Assembly: GCA_964548565.1 (NCBI GenBank) | Contig: CAZJTF010000001.1 | Span: 1-64,000 of the forward strand | Source: CAYLLT01 sp964548565 | Lineage (GTDB): Bacteria > Planctomycetota > Phycisphaerae > UBA1845 > PWPN01 | Direction: 5' to 3' | DNA length: 64,000 nt | Shown: in pieces, positions 25,002-32,912 of the stretch | Position numbering within the stretch: the stretch's first letter is position 1 | How the letters are laid out: each line of letters starts with the position of its first letter | The notes under the pieces: generated by a model | Seen by the model: only the letters and a program-made list of their open reading frames with translations | Databases searched by the model: none | What the model was told of the DNA's origin: nothing | Position numbers and translations under genes: made by a program

Positions 25002-26189
25002 ATGGAGCGATTCGCTATACAAGCCGAAATCTGGCCCGGGGATGGCCAGCGAATGGAGGGGCACCTCGTCATCGAGGGCGGCAGGATCTCCGCCGTGGAG
25101 CCCGGCCCCTACCACGGCTCCCTGCCCGTGACCCGCCTCGACGAGATGTCCGTTTCGCCCGGAATGATCGACTTGATGGTGTTGGGAGGCTTCAACCGGA
25201 GCATCCTGCGCGACGATCCGCTGGATATCGCGCGGGCCTGCGTGCGGCTCGGCGTCACCGGCTGCCAGTTCTGCATCGCCTCGCTGCCCATTGAATCCAT
25301 GCACCGCGTGGCCGACAACGTGCGCGCGGCGATGGGCGCCGACGACCCCCTAGCGGCCCGTGTGCTCGGCCTGTACCTCGAAGGACCCTTCCAGCAACCG
25401 GATCTCACCGGCGCCAGCATGCGGCAGTTCGCGCTCGATCCCACAGAGGAGACAGTGCGCTCGCTGCTGGACGCCTGCGGACCCGCCGTCACCATGGTCA
25501 ACGTCGCCCCCGGCCTGCCGGGTGATGCCCGGGCCGTCCGGCTGGTTCGTGCCGCCGGCAAGGTCGTCTCGATGGCGCACTCCAACGCGCCGGCCGAACG
25601 CGTCCTCGCGTGCATCGACGCCGGGGCCACGGTGCTCGGCCACGCCTGGGACAACAACTCGGGCCTGCTCGGCGACACCAATGTCCAGCAGCCGACGCTT
25701 GAGCACGTGGCGCTGACCGATGAGCGCGTGCGTTTCCTGCACCTCATCTGCGATGGCGCGCATGTGCATCCGATCCTGATCCGCATGATGCTGCGTTGCC
25801 GTGGCTTCGAGTCGCTGTGCCTCGTGACGGACGCAGTCATTCGTGCCGGCTGCCCGGACGGTCCCTACGTCAACGACGACGGGCGCACGTTTGTGAAGCG
25901 CGGCGGCGTCGGACGCACCGACCGGGGAACGCTCTGCGGCAGCGCGCTGCTCCTGCCGGACCACTTCCGGAACCTGGTGAAGTTCACCGCCCTCCCGCCG
26001 GAGCAGGCTGTTCGTGCGGTGACGTTCAATCCCGCGGCATCCCTGGGGCTCGATGGTACGCTGGGCCTGCTCGCGCCCGGGCGTACGGCCGACGTGGTGG
26101 CATGGGATCGGGGCCTGCGCGTGCGGCGCGTGTGGAAAGCGGGGCGCGAGCTTCCTGACGTCAGCGACTATGCGGAGGTAATCCTGTGA
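25002..26189 (+). CDS. nagA: N-acetylglucosamine-6-phosphate deacetylase-type amidohydrolase
   Basis: The 395-residue TIM-barrel amidohydrolase has NagA motifs in order: Glu127 in LYLEGPF, His193 in MAHSNA, His214 in VLGHAWDNN, CDGAHVHP at 250-257 and catalytic Asp277 in LVTDAV, then a C-terminal GRTADVVAWD. The N-terminal HxH metal pair of many homologues is replaced by Met59 and Leu61 in PGMIDLMVLGG. E. coli NagA also lacks HxH and uses a single metal held by Glu and two His, all kept here. Its stop overlaps the start of an SDR gene (GTGA). The substrate could be GlcNAc-6-phosphate or a related N-acetyl sugar. Confidence 0.8.
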   Translation: MERFAIQAEIWPGDGQRMEGHLVIEGGRISAVEPGPYHGSLPVTRLDEMSVSPGMIDLMVLGGFNRSILRDDPLDIARACVRLGVTGCQFCIASLPIESMHRVADNVRAAMGADDPLAARVLGLYLEGPFQQPDLTGASMRQFALDPTEETVRSLLDACGPAVTMVNVAPGLPGDARAVRLVRAAGKVVSMAHSNAPAERVLACIDAGATVLGHAWDNNSGLLGDTNVQQPTLEHVALTDERVRFLHLICDGAHVHPILIRMMLRCRGFESLCLVTDAVIRAGCPDGPYVNDDGRTFVKRGGVGRTDRGTLCGSALLLPDHFRNLVKFTALPPEQAVRAVTFNPAASLGLDGTLGLLAPGRTADVVAWDRGLRVRRVWKAGRELPDVSDYAEVIL

Positions 26190-26995
26190 GTGCATCCGAG
26201 CGTTTTGGCCTCAGCGGGCGCGTTGCTCTCGTGACGGGCGGCAGCCGCGGCATCGGTCGCGGAATCGCCATCGGCCTGGCCGAGCACGGCGCCGACGTGG
26301 CGATCGTTTACCGGTCGGCGGCCGCGGAGGCGAAAACCGCCGCCGAGGCAATCCGCGCGGTGGGCCGGCGCTGCTGGATGTACCAGCAGGATCTGGCGGA
26401 TCTCGAGGCGCTGCCCGCGCTCGCCGACCGTGCGTGGAAGGACTGCGGCCGCATCGACATCCTCGTCAACAATGCAGGGATGGCATACCTCGAGCACTAC
26501 GACGAGGTTACCCCCGAGCACTGGCGGCGCGTCCTCGCGGTCAACCTCGACGCGGTGTTCTTCCTGACGCAGCACATCGCGCGTCGCATGGTGACGGAGC
26601 GGGTAAAGGGCCGGATCATCAACCTCTCGAGCAAAAACGGTTTTGTCGCCGAGGCCGGCCTCGCCCACTACAACGCCTCGAAAGGCGCGCTCGAGCTGCT
26701 GACGCAGTCGCTGGCGATCGAACTCGGCCGGTACGGCATCACGGTCAACACCATCGCGCCGGGGGTCATCGAGACGGAGATTGCTGGCGAGTTCCACCTC
26801 GATCCCGAGTTCTTCCCCTATTACAGGGAGCACATCCCGCTCGAGCACCGCTTCGGCAATGTAGAAGACTGCGTCGGCGCCGCCGTCTTCCTCGCATCGC
26901 GCGCCGGCGCGTACATGACCGGCCAGCACCTCATCATCGACGGCGGCGTACTCTGCGAGCAGGTCCCGCGGTTGCAGTTCATGCCCCATACATGA
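26186..26995 (+). CDS. SDR-family oxidoreductase
   Basis: The 269-residue classical short-chain dehydrogenase shows TGGSRGIG for nucleotide binding, NNAG, NLSSKNG with the catalytic Ser, and YNASK with Tyr and Lys. The C-terminus ends with TGQHLIIDGGVL as in the FabG-like subgroup. The GTG start overlaps the nagA stop, so the two are coupled. The partner suggests oxidation or reduction of a sugar or amino-sugar derivative; the substrate cannot be read from sequence. Confidence 0.9.
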   Translation: MSASERFGLSGRVALVTGGSRGIGRGIAIGLAEHGADVAIVYRSAAAEAKTAAEAIRAVGRRCWMYQQDLADLEALPALADRAWKDCGRIDILVNNAGMAYLEHYDEVTPEHWRRVLAVNLDAVFFLTQHIARRMVTERVKGRIINLSSKNGFVAEAGLAHYNASKGALELLTQSLAIELGRYGITVNTIAPGVIETEIAGEFHLDPEFFPYYREHIPLEHRFGNVEDCVGAAVFLASRAGAYMTGQHLIIDGGVLCEQVPRLQFMPHT

Positions 26996-27028
26996 TCGGC
27001 GGTGTGGCCTCCAGGCGTATCGTGGTGA

Positions 27029-27181
27029 ATCATCCGCCATCTTATTGGCGTTGCATTGCTCGTGCACGGACTGACAAAGGAAACGGAGGTCGCATCGGCC
27101 GACATCGAACGTGCGATTCACGTTATGGACCCGAAAAAGCACCGCTACGAGGAAGTGACCGGCCCGGAATCGATCCGCTGA
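27029..27181 (+). pseudogene. Remnant of a HigB-like (DUF891/Gp49) toxin C-terminus
   Basis: One frame reads LIGVALLVHGLTKETEVA then SADIERAIHVMDPKKH. The pattern LLHGFxKKT..TP..EIERA is typical of the end of phage-derived Gp49/HigB toxins. The frame has a stop just upstream at 27026-27028 and no start of its own, so the N-terminal two thirds are missing. It lies directly before an XRE antitoxin remnant, which is the usual gene order of such modules. Assignment is by pattern only. Confidence 0.4.
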
Positions 27182-27480
27182 CGCTGTCGCGATCCTCGAG
27201 AAGCGCGATCGGCGCGATCCGAAAAGCGGCGGTTGTTCGCCGGGGCGCGGCTGTGCGGCGACATTGCCCAGATGATCTATGAGGCCCGCACGGCTGCGGG
27301 GCTGACACAGGGCAACTCGCGCGACTTGTCGGCACCAGGCAGTCAGCGATTTCGCGCCTTGAAGACGCTGATTACGAGGGCTACTCCCTCGCTACGATCC
27401 AGCGGATCGCCAGGTCGCTGAGGTTTCGCGTGAAGATTGCCCTCGTGCCCGACAGCGGCCAGGATGCCGCTTGGCCGCCT
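27182..27480 (+). pseudogene. Frameshifted XRE-family (HigA-like) antitoxin remnant
   Basis: In one frame the sequence gives KRRLFAGARLCGDI and MIYEARTAAGLTQ. After two bases at 27311-27312 a different frame continues with QLARLVGTRQSAISRLED, then YSLATIQRIARSLRFRV. Joined, these make a helix-turn-helix antitoxin lacking one base, with an additional in-frame stop at 27179-27181 upstream. The two parts match the usual order helix 1, LTQxxLA, QSxISRLE, SLxTLxRIA. It is a decayed gene; the rest of 26996-27592 holds nothing else convincing. Confidence 0.65.
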
Positions 27481-27522
27481 CATCGGACAGCCCACCCGCC
27501 CGGGGTGAGTTCCCTTGGACTC

Positions 27523-27552
27523 TTGAGGGCAACCCCTCTCGCCGGATACAAT
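27523..27552 (+). promoter_or_regulatory. Candidate promoter of the membrane protein gene
   Basis: TTGAGG and TACAAT are separated by 18 bases, about 40 bases before the start codon. Confidence 0.4.
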
Positions 27553-27592
27553 CAGGCCAGCGGATCTCCCTTCGTCCTCCGGAGCAGGCACC

Positions 27593-28078
27593 ATGCCCGA
27601 CTGGCAGGAAAATGACGACACCCCCGAATCCGAATGGTCGGAATGGCGCGGCCTTGCATCCGGTGCGGTCTGGGGCCTTGCCGCGGCAATCGTGATCGCG
27701 TGGCTCTCGTGTTCCCTCGCCTCGTACGCCCCGCACATGATCCTCAACTTCTGGCTCAGGATGGCTTTCGGGTTTCTCTGCGCGGCGCTGCTGTTCAGCG
27801 TTGTGCATTGGGCGGCGGGCATGGCGGGGCCGGCCTGCACCGCGATTGTGGTCGTGCTCACGCTGGCCGTCCTGCTCTCACACAGTGTCATCTTCGCACT
27901 GGAAGGGGTGACCACGCGCAGCGGTGTGGTGAGCGGCTGGGAGTGGCTGCGCCCGGAGGCGCTCGCGATCGTGAACATCTCGTCCGCGATCGGCATCGTT
28001 TTCGCAGTTCTGCTCTACCGCGAGGGTGGATCAATCGCTTCCAACATCGTCGACGTGCTGTCCGCCCGAATCCGATGA
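27593..28078 (+). CDS. Four-helix membrane protein, unknown function
   Basis: The 161-residue protein has an acidic N-terminus (MPDWQENDDTPESEWSEW) and four hydrophobic helices (about 23-45, 50-70, 75-100 and 128-145). No motif was recognised. GGAG lies about ten bases before the ATG. It is on the same strand as uvrC, 50 bases upstream, but uvrC seems to have its own -10 box. It is likely an inner-membrane protein. Confidence 0.65.
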   Translation: MPDWQENDDTPESEWSEWRGLASGAVWGLAAAIVIAWLSCSLASYAPHMILNFWLRMAFGFLCAALLFSVVHWAAGMAGPACTAIVVVLTLAVLLSHSVIFALEGVTTRSGVVSGWEWLRPEALAIVNISSAIGIVFAVLLYREGGSIASNIVDVLSARIR

Positions 28079-28114
28079 GGCCCTCACGCCGCGACCGGGG
28101 CGCCGGGAGTCCAC

Positions 28115-28120
28115 TATAAT
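28115..28120 (+). promoter_or_regulatory. Perfect -10 box with a near-leaderless spacing to uvrC
   Basis: TATAAT ends eight bases before the uvrC ATG. A transcript starting seven bases downstream would have almost no leader. No -35 of good quality is seen. Confidence 0.4.
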
Positions 28121-28128
28121 GAGCGGCA

Positions 28129-29691
28129 ATGACCGACCAGACGCCGCACCATGAGCTGCCGCCGGAGGAGCCTGCAGCTCAGCCGCGCATGCCGTCCACC
28201 GCCGGGGAAGAAGCGCCCGCCGAGCGCGCTGGCCCCAGCGTGACCCCCGACGTCTCGATCGACCGGGCGGCCGCCCCTGTCGATGCCTCCCCTGAAAACG
28301 AGACGGCAAAGGGCCGCGACTGGACCATCCAGGACCTCTTCAACAAGATCGCCCACCTGCCCAAGTCGCCCGGCGTGTACCTCTTCAAGGACGCCAGGGG
28401 CACGGTGCTCTACGTCGGCAAGGCCAAGGATCTCCGCAGCCGCGTCAGCAGCTATTTTCAGAATTCTGCCGATCTCATGCACACCCGGGGCCCCGAAATC
28501 GCCCGGATGGCCGGCATGGTGCGCGACCTCGAGTTCCTCGACTGCGAAACCGAAGTCGATGCGATGCTGCAGGAAGCGCGGCTCATCAAGGATATCCAGC
28601 CGCCGTACAACGAACGCCTCCGCGACGACAAGACTTTCCCCTACCTGGAGATCACCACCTCGGACGATTTTCCCGGCGTGTACGTTACCCGCAAGCCGCG
28701 CCTCAAGGGCAGCAAGCTGTATGGCCCCTTCACCAGTGCTGCCGGCCTGCGCGACGCCGTCAACGCCATGCAGAAGGTCTTCAAGTTCCGCACGTGCGAG
28801 TTGGAGATCCGCGCCGACGACGAGCGCCGCCGGCATTTTCGCCCCTGCCTGCTGCACGCGATCAATCAGTGCACGGCTCCCTGCGGCGACCTGATCTCGC
28901 CCGAGGCTTATGCCAGCGACATCGAGCGTCTTCGCAAGTTCCTTGCCAGCAAGCGGAGCGTCGTACTTCGCGCGCTCACGAAGGAGATGGAAACCCATGC
29001 GGCCGAGCGGCGCTACGAGGAGGCCGCCCGCCTGCGCGACCAGATCAAGGCCCTGCAGGCGCTGAGCCTCTCGGGCGATGTCGATGAGGACGTGCAGCCG
29101 GAAGTCTTCTACATCGATCCGAAGGAGGGTCTTTCGAAACTCGGCGAAATCCTCGATCTCGGCGGCGTCCCGCGCACGATAGAGGGCATCGACATTGCCA
29201 ACCTGCACGGCGGCGAGTCGGTGGGTTCGCTCGTGTGCTTCATCGACGGACGTCCGTTCAAGAACGGTTACAAGCGCTTCCGCATCAAGACGGTCGAGGG
29301 CATCGACGATTACGCAATGATCCGCGAGGTCGTGCTGCGGCGCTACCGCTACGCCGCCGAGGGCGAGGAACTCTACCCCGACGTGATCCTCATCGACGGC
29401 GGCCTCGGTCAGCTCCACGCAGCCGAGTCGGCGTTCGCCGATATGGACGTCCGCCCGCCAATGGTGATTTCACTCGCCAAGCGGGAAGAGGAGATCTACC
29501 TCCAGGCCCGCAGTCGCCCGATCCGCCTGGCCCGCAACAACCCCGCTTTGCGCCTGCTGCAGCAGGTCCGCGATGAGGCCCACCGCTTCGCTCAGCACTA
29601 CCACCACATCCTGCGTCGGAAGCGCACGTTCGACGACGATGTCGCCGCCGGTCGTCGCCCCCCGCGCTCCCGCCGTCGCCGCGGAGACTGA
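28129..29691 (+). CDS. uvrC: Excinuclease ABC subunit C lacking the C-terminal HhH domain
   Basis: The 520-residue protein starts with about 60 Pro/Glu/Ala-rich residues. The GIY-YIG nuclease follows (PGVYLFKDARGTVLYVG, with EARLIKDIQPPYN), then the UvrB-binding UVR motif (RRYEEAARLRDQIKAL) and the RNase H-like C-terminal nuclease (EGIDIANLHG, VILIDGGLGQL, RDEAHRFAQHYH). Normal UvrC continues for about 60 more residues into a double helix-hairpin-helix DNA-binding domain; here the protein ends in a basic tail RRPPRSRRRRGD. It makes the dual incisions of nucleotide excision repair, in the cytoplasm. DNA binding may depend on the basic tail. Confidence 0.9.
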   Translation: MTDQTPHHELPPEEPAAQPRMPSTAGEEAPAERAGPSVTPDVSIDRAAAPVDASPENETAKGRDWTIQDLFNKIAHLPKSPGVYLFKDARGTVLYVGKAKDLRSRVSSYFQNSADLMHTRGPEIARMAGMVRDLEFLDCETEVDAMLQEARLIKDIQPPYNERLRDDKTFPYLEITTSDDFPGVYVTRKPRLKGSKLYGPFTSAAGLRDAVNAMQKVFKFRTCELEIRADDERRRHFRPCLLHAINQCTAPCGDLISPEAYASDIERLRKFLASKRSVVLRALTKEMETHAAERRYEEAARLRDQIKALQALSLSGDVDEDVQPEVFYIDPKEGLSKLGEILDLGGVPRTIEGIDIANLHGGESVGSLVCFIDGRPFKNGYKRFRIKTVEGIDDYAMIREVVLRRYRYAAEGEELYPDVILIDGGLGQLHAAESAFADMDVRPPMVISLAKREEEIYLQARSRPIRLARNNPALRLLQQVRDEAHRFAQHYHHILRRKRTFDDDVAAGRRPPRSRRRRGD

Positions 29692-29759
29692 CCCTCCGGC
29701 CGGCAATCTTGTGGATTCTTCCGGAGGGGCTAAACTGTACGGATACCTGGAGGCACGGC

Positions 29760-30716
29760 ATGCCAGAACTGACCGAGGGCCCGTTCCGCGAGCCGGAAGT
29801 CGCACCACCCCATGATGCCGGTGTAACCGCCACGGCCGGGAGCCCTTCGCCCCCACGCGCGCCGGGAATGGGCTTTCTCGCTCTGGCCGGCACTTTTCTG
29901 TGGCCGGGACTTGGGCACGCGCTCGTCGGCCGCCTTCGGCGCGGAATCTTCTGGTTCCTGGTTACGGGTCTTGTGAATCTCGCGGTGCTTGCGCTCCTGC
30001 TGCGACCGCGGATGATACTCCTGGCGATGGCGCTTCCCGTCTGCGTCATTCTCGTGCTCTGGGTGTATGCGGACGCATTCGTCGCCGGGCGACGCGCACG
30101 CCCGCGCTGGGGTGGCGCCGCCGGCCGCTTCCTTTTTGGGGGAGGACTGATTGTCCTGGGCATCCTTCTCAGTCCGACAACCGAGCTGGCTCTCTGGTTT
30201 CGCGACAGGTACGCCGAGAGTTTCGCAATTCAATCGCGGTCCATGGCCCCGGCCCTCGAGCCCGGAGACAAAGTACTTGTGTGCAAGGGAGTGCCGATCC
30301 GCCGGTGGGATATGGTCGTCTTTCGACACCCCGAGTACGAAGGGGGTCTCCCAATCGTCTTCCGCGTCGCGGGTCTGCCCGGAGAAACGATCGAGATTCA
30401 CGACGACTCGCTCCTCGTGAATGGGCAGCCCACCGTCACGCCTGAGGGCGTCGGCCCGTACCGCTCGATTCCACAGCAGGGACACTGGGACGTCTCCCGT
30501 CGCGGGCAGCCCTGCAACGGTTGCGCCGGAAACCCGATTACTCTCCGCAATTCGGAGTACTTCGTTCTGGGAGACGCCTCCGGCATTGCCCGCGACGCGC
30601 GACTCTGGGAAATCCCTGCCGGCGACCACCAACCGGGGGCTTTGCCGTCCGAGGCGATTGTCGGACGCGTCGCCGCCATTTACTGGCCGCCCAGCCGCTG
30701 GCGGGACCTGCCATAG
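29760..30716 (+). CDS. Signal peptidase I-like membrane protein without the usual catalytic lysine
   Basis: The 318-residue protein has an N-terminal membrane part with three or four helices and a PGLGHALVGRLRRG motif, then an S26 peptidase domain. Ser161 in IQSRSMAPALEPGD aligns with the nucleophile and DMVVFRHP with box C. The position of the general-base lysine in YIKRVIGLPG is Phe201 in IVFRVAGLPGE. The late motif FVLGDASGIARDAR corresponds to GDNRxxSxDSR. GGAGG precedes the chosen ATG. It is either an inactive homologue or uses another base; a second signal peptidase elsewhere in the genome is expected. It follows uvrC by 68 bases. Confidence 0.75.
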   Translation: MPELTEGPFREPEVAPPHDAGVTATAGSPSPPRAPGMGFLALAGTFLWPGLGHALVGRLRRGIFWFLVTGLVNLAVLALLLRPRMILLAMALPVCVILVLWVYADAFVAGRRARPRWGGAAGRFLFGGGLIVLGILLSPTTELALWFRDRYAESFAIQSRSMAPALEPGDKVLVCKGVPIRRWDMVVFRHPEYEGGLPIVFRVAGLPGETIEIHDDSLLVNGQPTVTPEGVGPYRSIPQQGHWDVSRRGQPCNGCAGNPITLRNSEYFVLGDASGIARDARLWEIPAGDHQPGALPSEAIVGRVAAIYWPPSRWRDLP

Positions 30717-30911
30717 GGAGATCCGCTGTTCAGCTTCGGCAGGGCGGCGGACCTCGTCGCAATGACGGGTGATCTTGCTTCCCTCCCAATTCCCCCAGCT
30801 TGCCACCACAAATAAGGCTGGCGATCGGATCCAGCTGCCCGTGCAGTCCTTATCGGCCGGTCAGAAGTCCAGCGCTCCGACAAGAACCGGCTGCCGGAGC
30901 ACGGATTTGTC

Positions 30912-30940
30912 TTGACATGACCTGTGTGTGTGTCAATAAC
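30912..30940 (+). promoter_or_regulatory. Consensus -35 within an inverted repeat upstream of the collagen-like gene
   Basis: A perfect TTGACA at 30912-30917 is mirrored by TGTCAA at 30931-30936 around a GT-rich centre. AATAAC lies 17 bases after the -35. The dyad could be an operator covering the promoter. Confidence 0.45.
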
Positions 30941-30963
30941 AGAACAGAGGGAGAGACAAGCCA

Positions 30964-31920
30964 ATGAAGAAGCTCATTGCGGCGGTTGTCGCCATTTCCA
31001 TCGCCTGCTGCACGGGCATTTCCTGCAGTCCCGGTGCCCTGAATCTGCACGACTGGCAACGAGATCTGCTGTTCAGCGGCGGTGCGCTCGCGGCGGCACT
31101 CCTGGCCGACCAGGCTCAGCACAACGCAGATAACACCACGGACGGTGACGGCGCGGAGCAGGAGATCCCCACCATAGAGGGTCCCCAGGGCCCGCCAGGG
31201 CCGGAGGGGCCACAGGGTCCACAAGGCCCGCAGGGAGACACCGGCGCGACAGGTGCGACCGGGGCCGCGGGGGCAACCGGCGCCACCGGTGAGACTGGTC
31301 CTCAGGGACCGGCAGGCCCGGCCGGCCCCCAGTATTTCGACCTGTTCATTGACGACTTCTTCGCGGCCGAAGGCAACGGGATGGTTCCGCTGCCCATCGA
31401 TATTCCCGGCACGACAGGCTTTGTCGAGATCGCCGAACCCGCACTGGGCCAGCCGGACATCACCTCCGGCGAGGCCCGCGTGCTGGCGTTCCGGTTCTCC
31501 GTTCCGCAGAGCTATACGACCGGCAACCCCGTGACGATGCGGCTGTCGCTCTACCGCAGCGGTGCCGCGCCGGCGGGCTGCTTCAGCTTCCGGCTGGACG
31601 CGCGTCGCCTCCGCGCCGGCTCGGACATCGAGGTGTACGGCGAACCGCGGTGGGTACTGTCGACACTCGACCCGGCGGCGATCAGCGGCACCGGCCACGT
31701 GTTCTGGCTGATCGATCTGCCAGTCAACTCGGCCGACGGGCTGAACTTCCCGAACGATTTGGTCGCCGGTCAGATGCTGGCATTCGAACTGGGCTCCGAT
31801 CTGAACGACAACGGAGTGTATACGCTCCTGAGCGTTGAAATCTTCGAGTCGGGAACGCCCGCGCCCACGAGCGGAGGCACGATTTCGAGCAACCCGCCGA
31901 CGTGCGGCGGCCCCGCGTAA
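30964..31920 (+). CDS. Putative lipoprotein with collagen-like Gly-X-Y repeat
   Basis: The 318-residue protein has a signal peptide with lipobox-like GISC at about residues 19-22. About 17 Gly-X-Y triplets (GPQGPPGPEGPQ, GDTGATGATG) occupy roughly residues 73-123. The remaining 195 residues are a beta-rich domain that I do not recognise. Collagen-like repeats in bacteria form trimeric triple helices, so a trimeric surface stalk is plausible, with the C-terminal domain as the exposed head. The ribosome-binding site is GAGGGAGAG. The next gene, 80 bases on, is a PEP-CTERM protein. Confidence 0.8.
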   Translation: MKKLIAAVVAISIACCTGISCSPGALNLHDWQRDLLFSGGALAAALLADQAQHNADNTTDGDGAEQEIPTIEGPQGPPGPEGPQGPQGPQGDTGATGATGAAGATGATGETGPQGPAGPAGPQYFDLFIDDFFAAEGNGMVPLPIDIPGTTGFVEIAEPALGQPDITSGEARVLAFRFSVPQSYTTGNPVTMRLSLYRSGAAPAGCFSFRLDARRLRAGSDIEVYGEPRWVLSTLDPAAISGTGHVFWLIDLPVNSADGLNFPNDLVAGQMLAFELGSDLNDNGVYTLLSVEIFESGTPAPTSGGTISSNPPTCGGPA

Positions 31921-31953
31921 TTTCGGCCCGGGGGAGAGAAACCGGGCGCAACC

Positions 31954-31978
31954 CCAGCCCGGCCAGACTCCGGGCTGG
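31954..31978 (+). terminator. Perfect 9-base hairpin between the collagen-like and PEP-CTERM genes
   Basis: CCAGCCCGG pairs with CCGGGCTGG over a seven-base loop. No T tract follows, so it may be an attenuator or mRNA-stabilising hairpin rather than a true terminator. Confidence 0.4.
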
Positions 31979-32000
31979 TCACATAGAGGGAGTACGAACC

Positions 32001-32846
32001 GTGAGACGCGCCTCTGCCATTCACCAACTGGTTTGTGCGTTCGGCGCCGTCTGCGTCATGTCCTCGGGCCCCGCCATGGCGACCCTCATCGGGGTGGACT
32101 GGGACGACGGCCAGCTCTACCAGGTCTCCACTGTCGACGGATCGATGACCAGCCTGGGGAATCTCGGCATCCCCGCCATGTCCGACCTGACCATGGCCCC
32201 CGACGGCACGGTCTACGGCCTCACCTGCACGACCATCAACGCCGCCGCCGGCCTGTACCGGATTGATCTCGCGACAGCGCAGGCGACGCGCCTCTTCGAC
32301 ATCGACTCCTTCCTCTATGAAGGCGGTCTCGCGGTCGATACCGGCGGCACGTTTGCGTACGGCTCCAACTTCGGCAAGGTTTCGCAGGCCTCCCTGTTCC
32401 GGATCGATCTCGGGACGGGTGTCACGCAGGCCATGCCGCCCCTGACCGGCTCGCACGACATCAATGGGCTCGTCGTCCGCAGCGACGGGATGTTGATCGC
32501 TCTCGACCGCGTGCAGTCGGGGCTCATTCTCATTGACCCGGCCACCAGCACCTGGTCGATGCTCGCGCCGATCGCCGATCCGGACGGCCTGGGCTCCGTC
32601 GGTGCCGTGACGATCAAGGACGGCGTGGGCTATGCCGTGACGGCCGCTCTTGGCGCTCCCGTTCCCGGCTCGAGCAAACTGTACAGCTTCGACCCGTTCA
32701 CCGGGGGGGCGGCCATGGTCGGAGCGCTGTCCCCCGCGTTTGACGCCGGCGCTGCTGGAATCGGCGGACTGGTCGTCCCCGAACCCGCCACCGCGATCTT
32801 CCTCGTCGGCAGCCTGCTCCTCCTCGCGCACCGGCGACGTCGCTGA
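32001..32846 (+). CDS. PEP-CTERM sorting-domain protein with beta-propeller-like repeats
   Basis: The 281-residue protein has a signal peptide ending near PAMA, a body of repeated strands such as DLTMAPDGTVYGL, LYRIDLATAQATRLF and LFRIDLGTGVTQAM that suggests a small beta-propeller, and the C-terminal signal VVPEPATAIFLVGSLLLLAHRRRR seen in two parts (PEPA, hydrophobic helix, RRRR). PEP-CTERM tails are processed by exosortases in exopolysaccharide-producing Gram-negative bacteria. The start is GTG after GAGGGA. No exosortase is in the window. Confidence 0.85.
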   Translation: MRRASAIHQLVCAFGAVCVMSSGPAMATLIGVDWDDGQLYQVSTVDGSMTSLGNLGIPAMSDLTMAPDGTVYGLTCTTINAAAGLYRIDLATAQATRLFDIDSFLYEGGLAVDTGGTFAYGSNFGKVSQASLFRIDLGTGVTQAMPPLTGSHDINGLVVRSDGMLIALDRVQSGLILIDPATSTWSMLAPIADPDGLGSVGAVTIKDGVGYAVTAALGAPVPGSSKLYSFDPFTGGAAMVGALSPAFDAGAAGIGGLVVPEPATAIFLVGSLLLLAHRRRR

Positions 32847-32912
32847 TCACGCGCGGAATCGCCTCGGATCGTGCGCGCGGACCGCCCCCTGTGGCGAATC
32901 GTTGCGTGATCA
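32844..32912. other. Inverted repeat in the convergent gap
   Basis: TGATCACGC at 32844-32852 is mirrored by GCGTGATCA at 32904-32912. It spans the ends of two convergent genes and could act as a bidirectional transcription stop, although no T tracts flank it. Confidence 0.3.

Noticed and set aside
30964..31920. The collagen-like protein as a phage tail fibre
   Set aside because: It has an export signal and lipobox-like cysteine and no phage genes are around.
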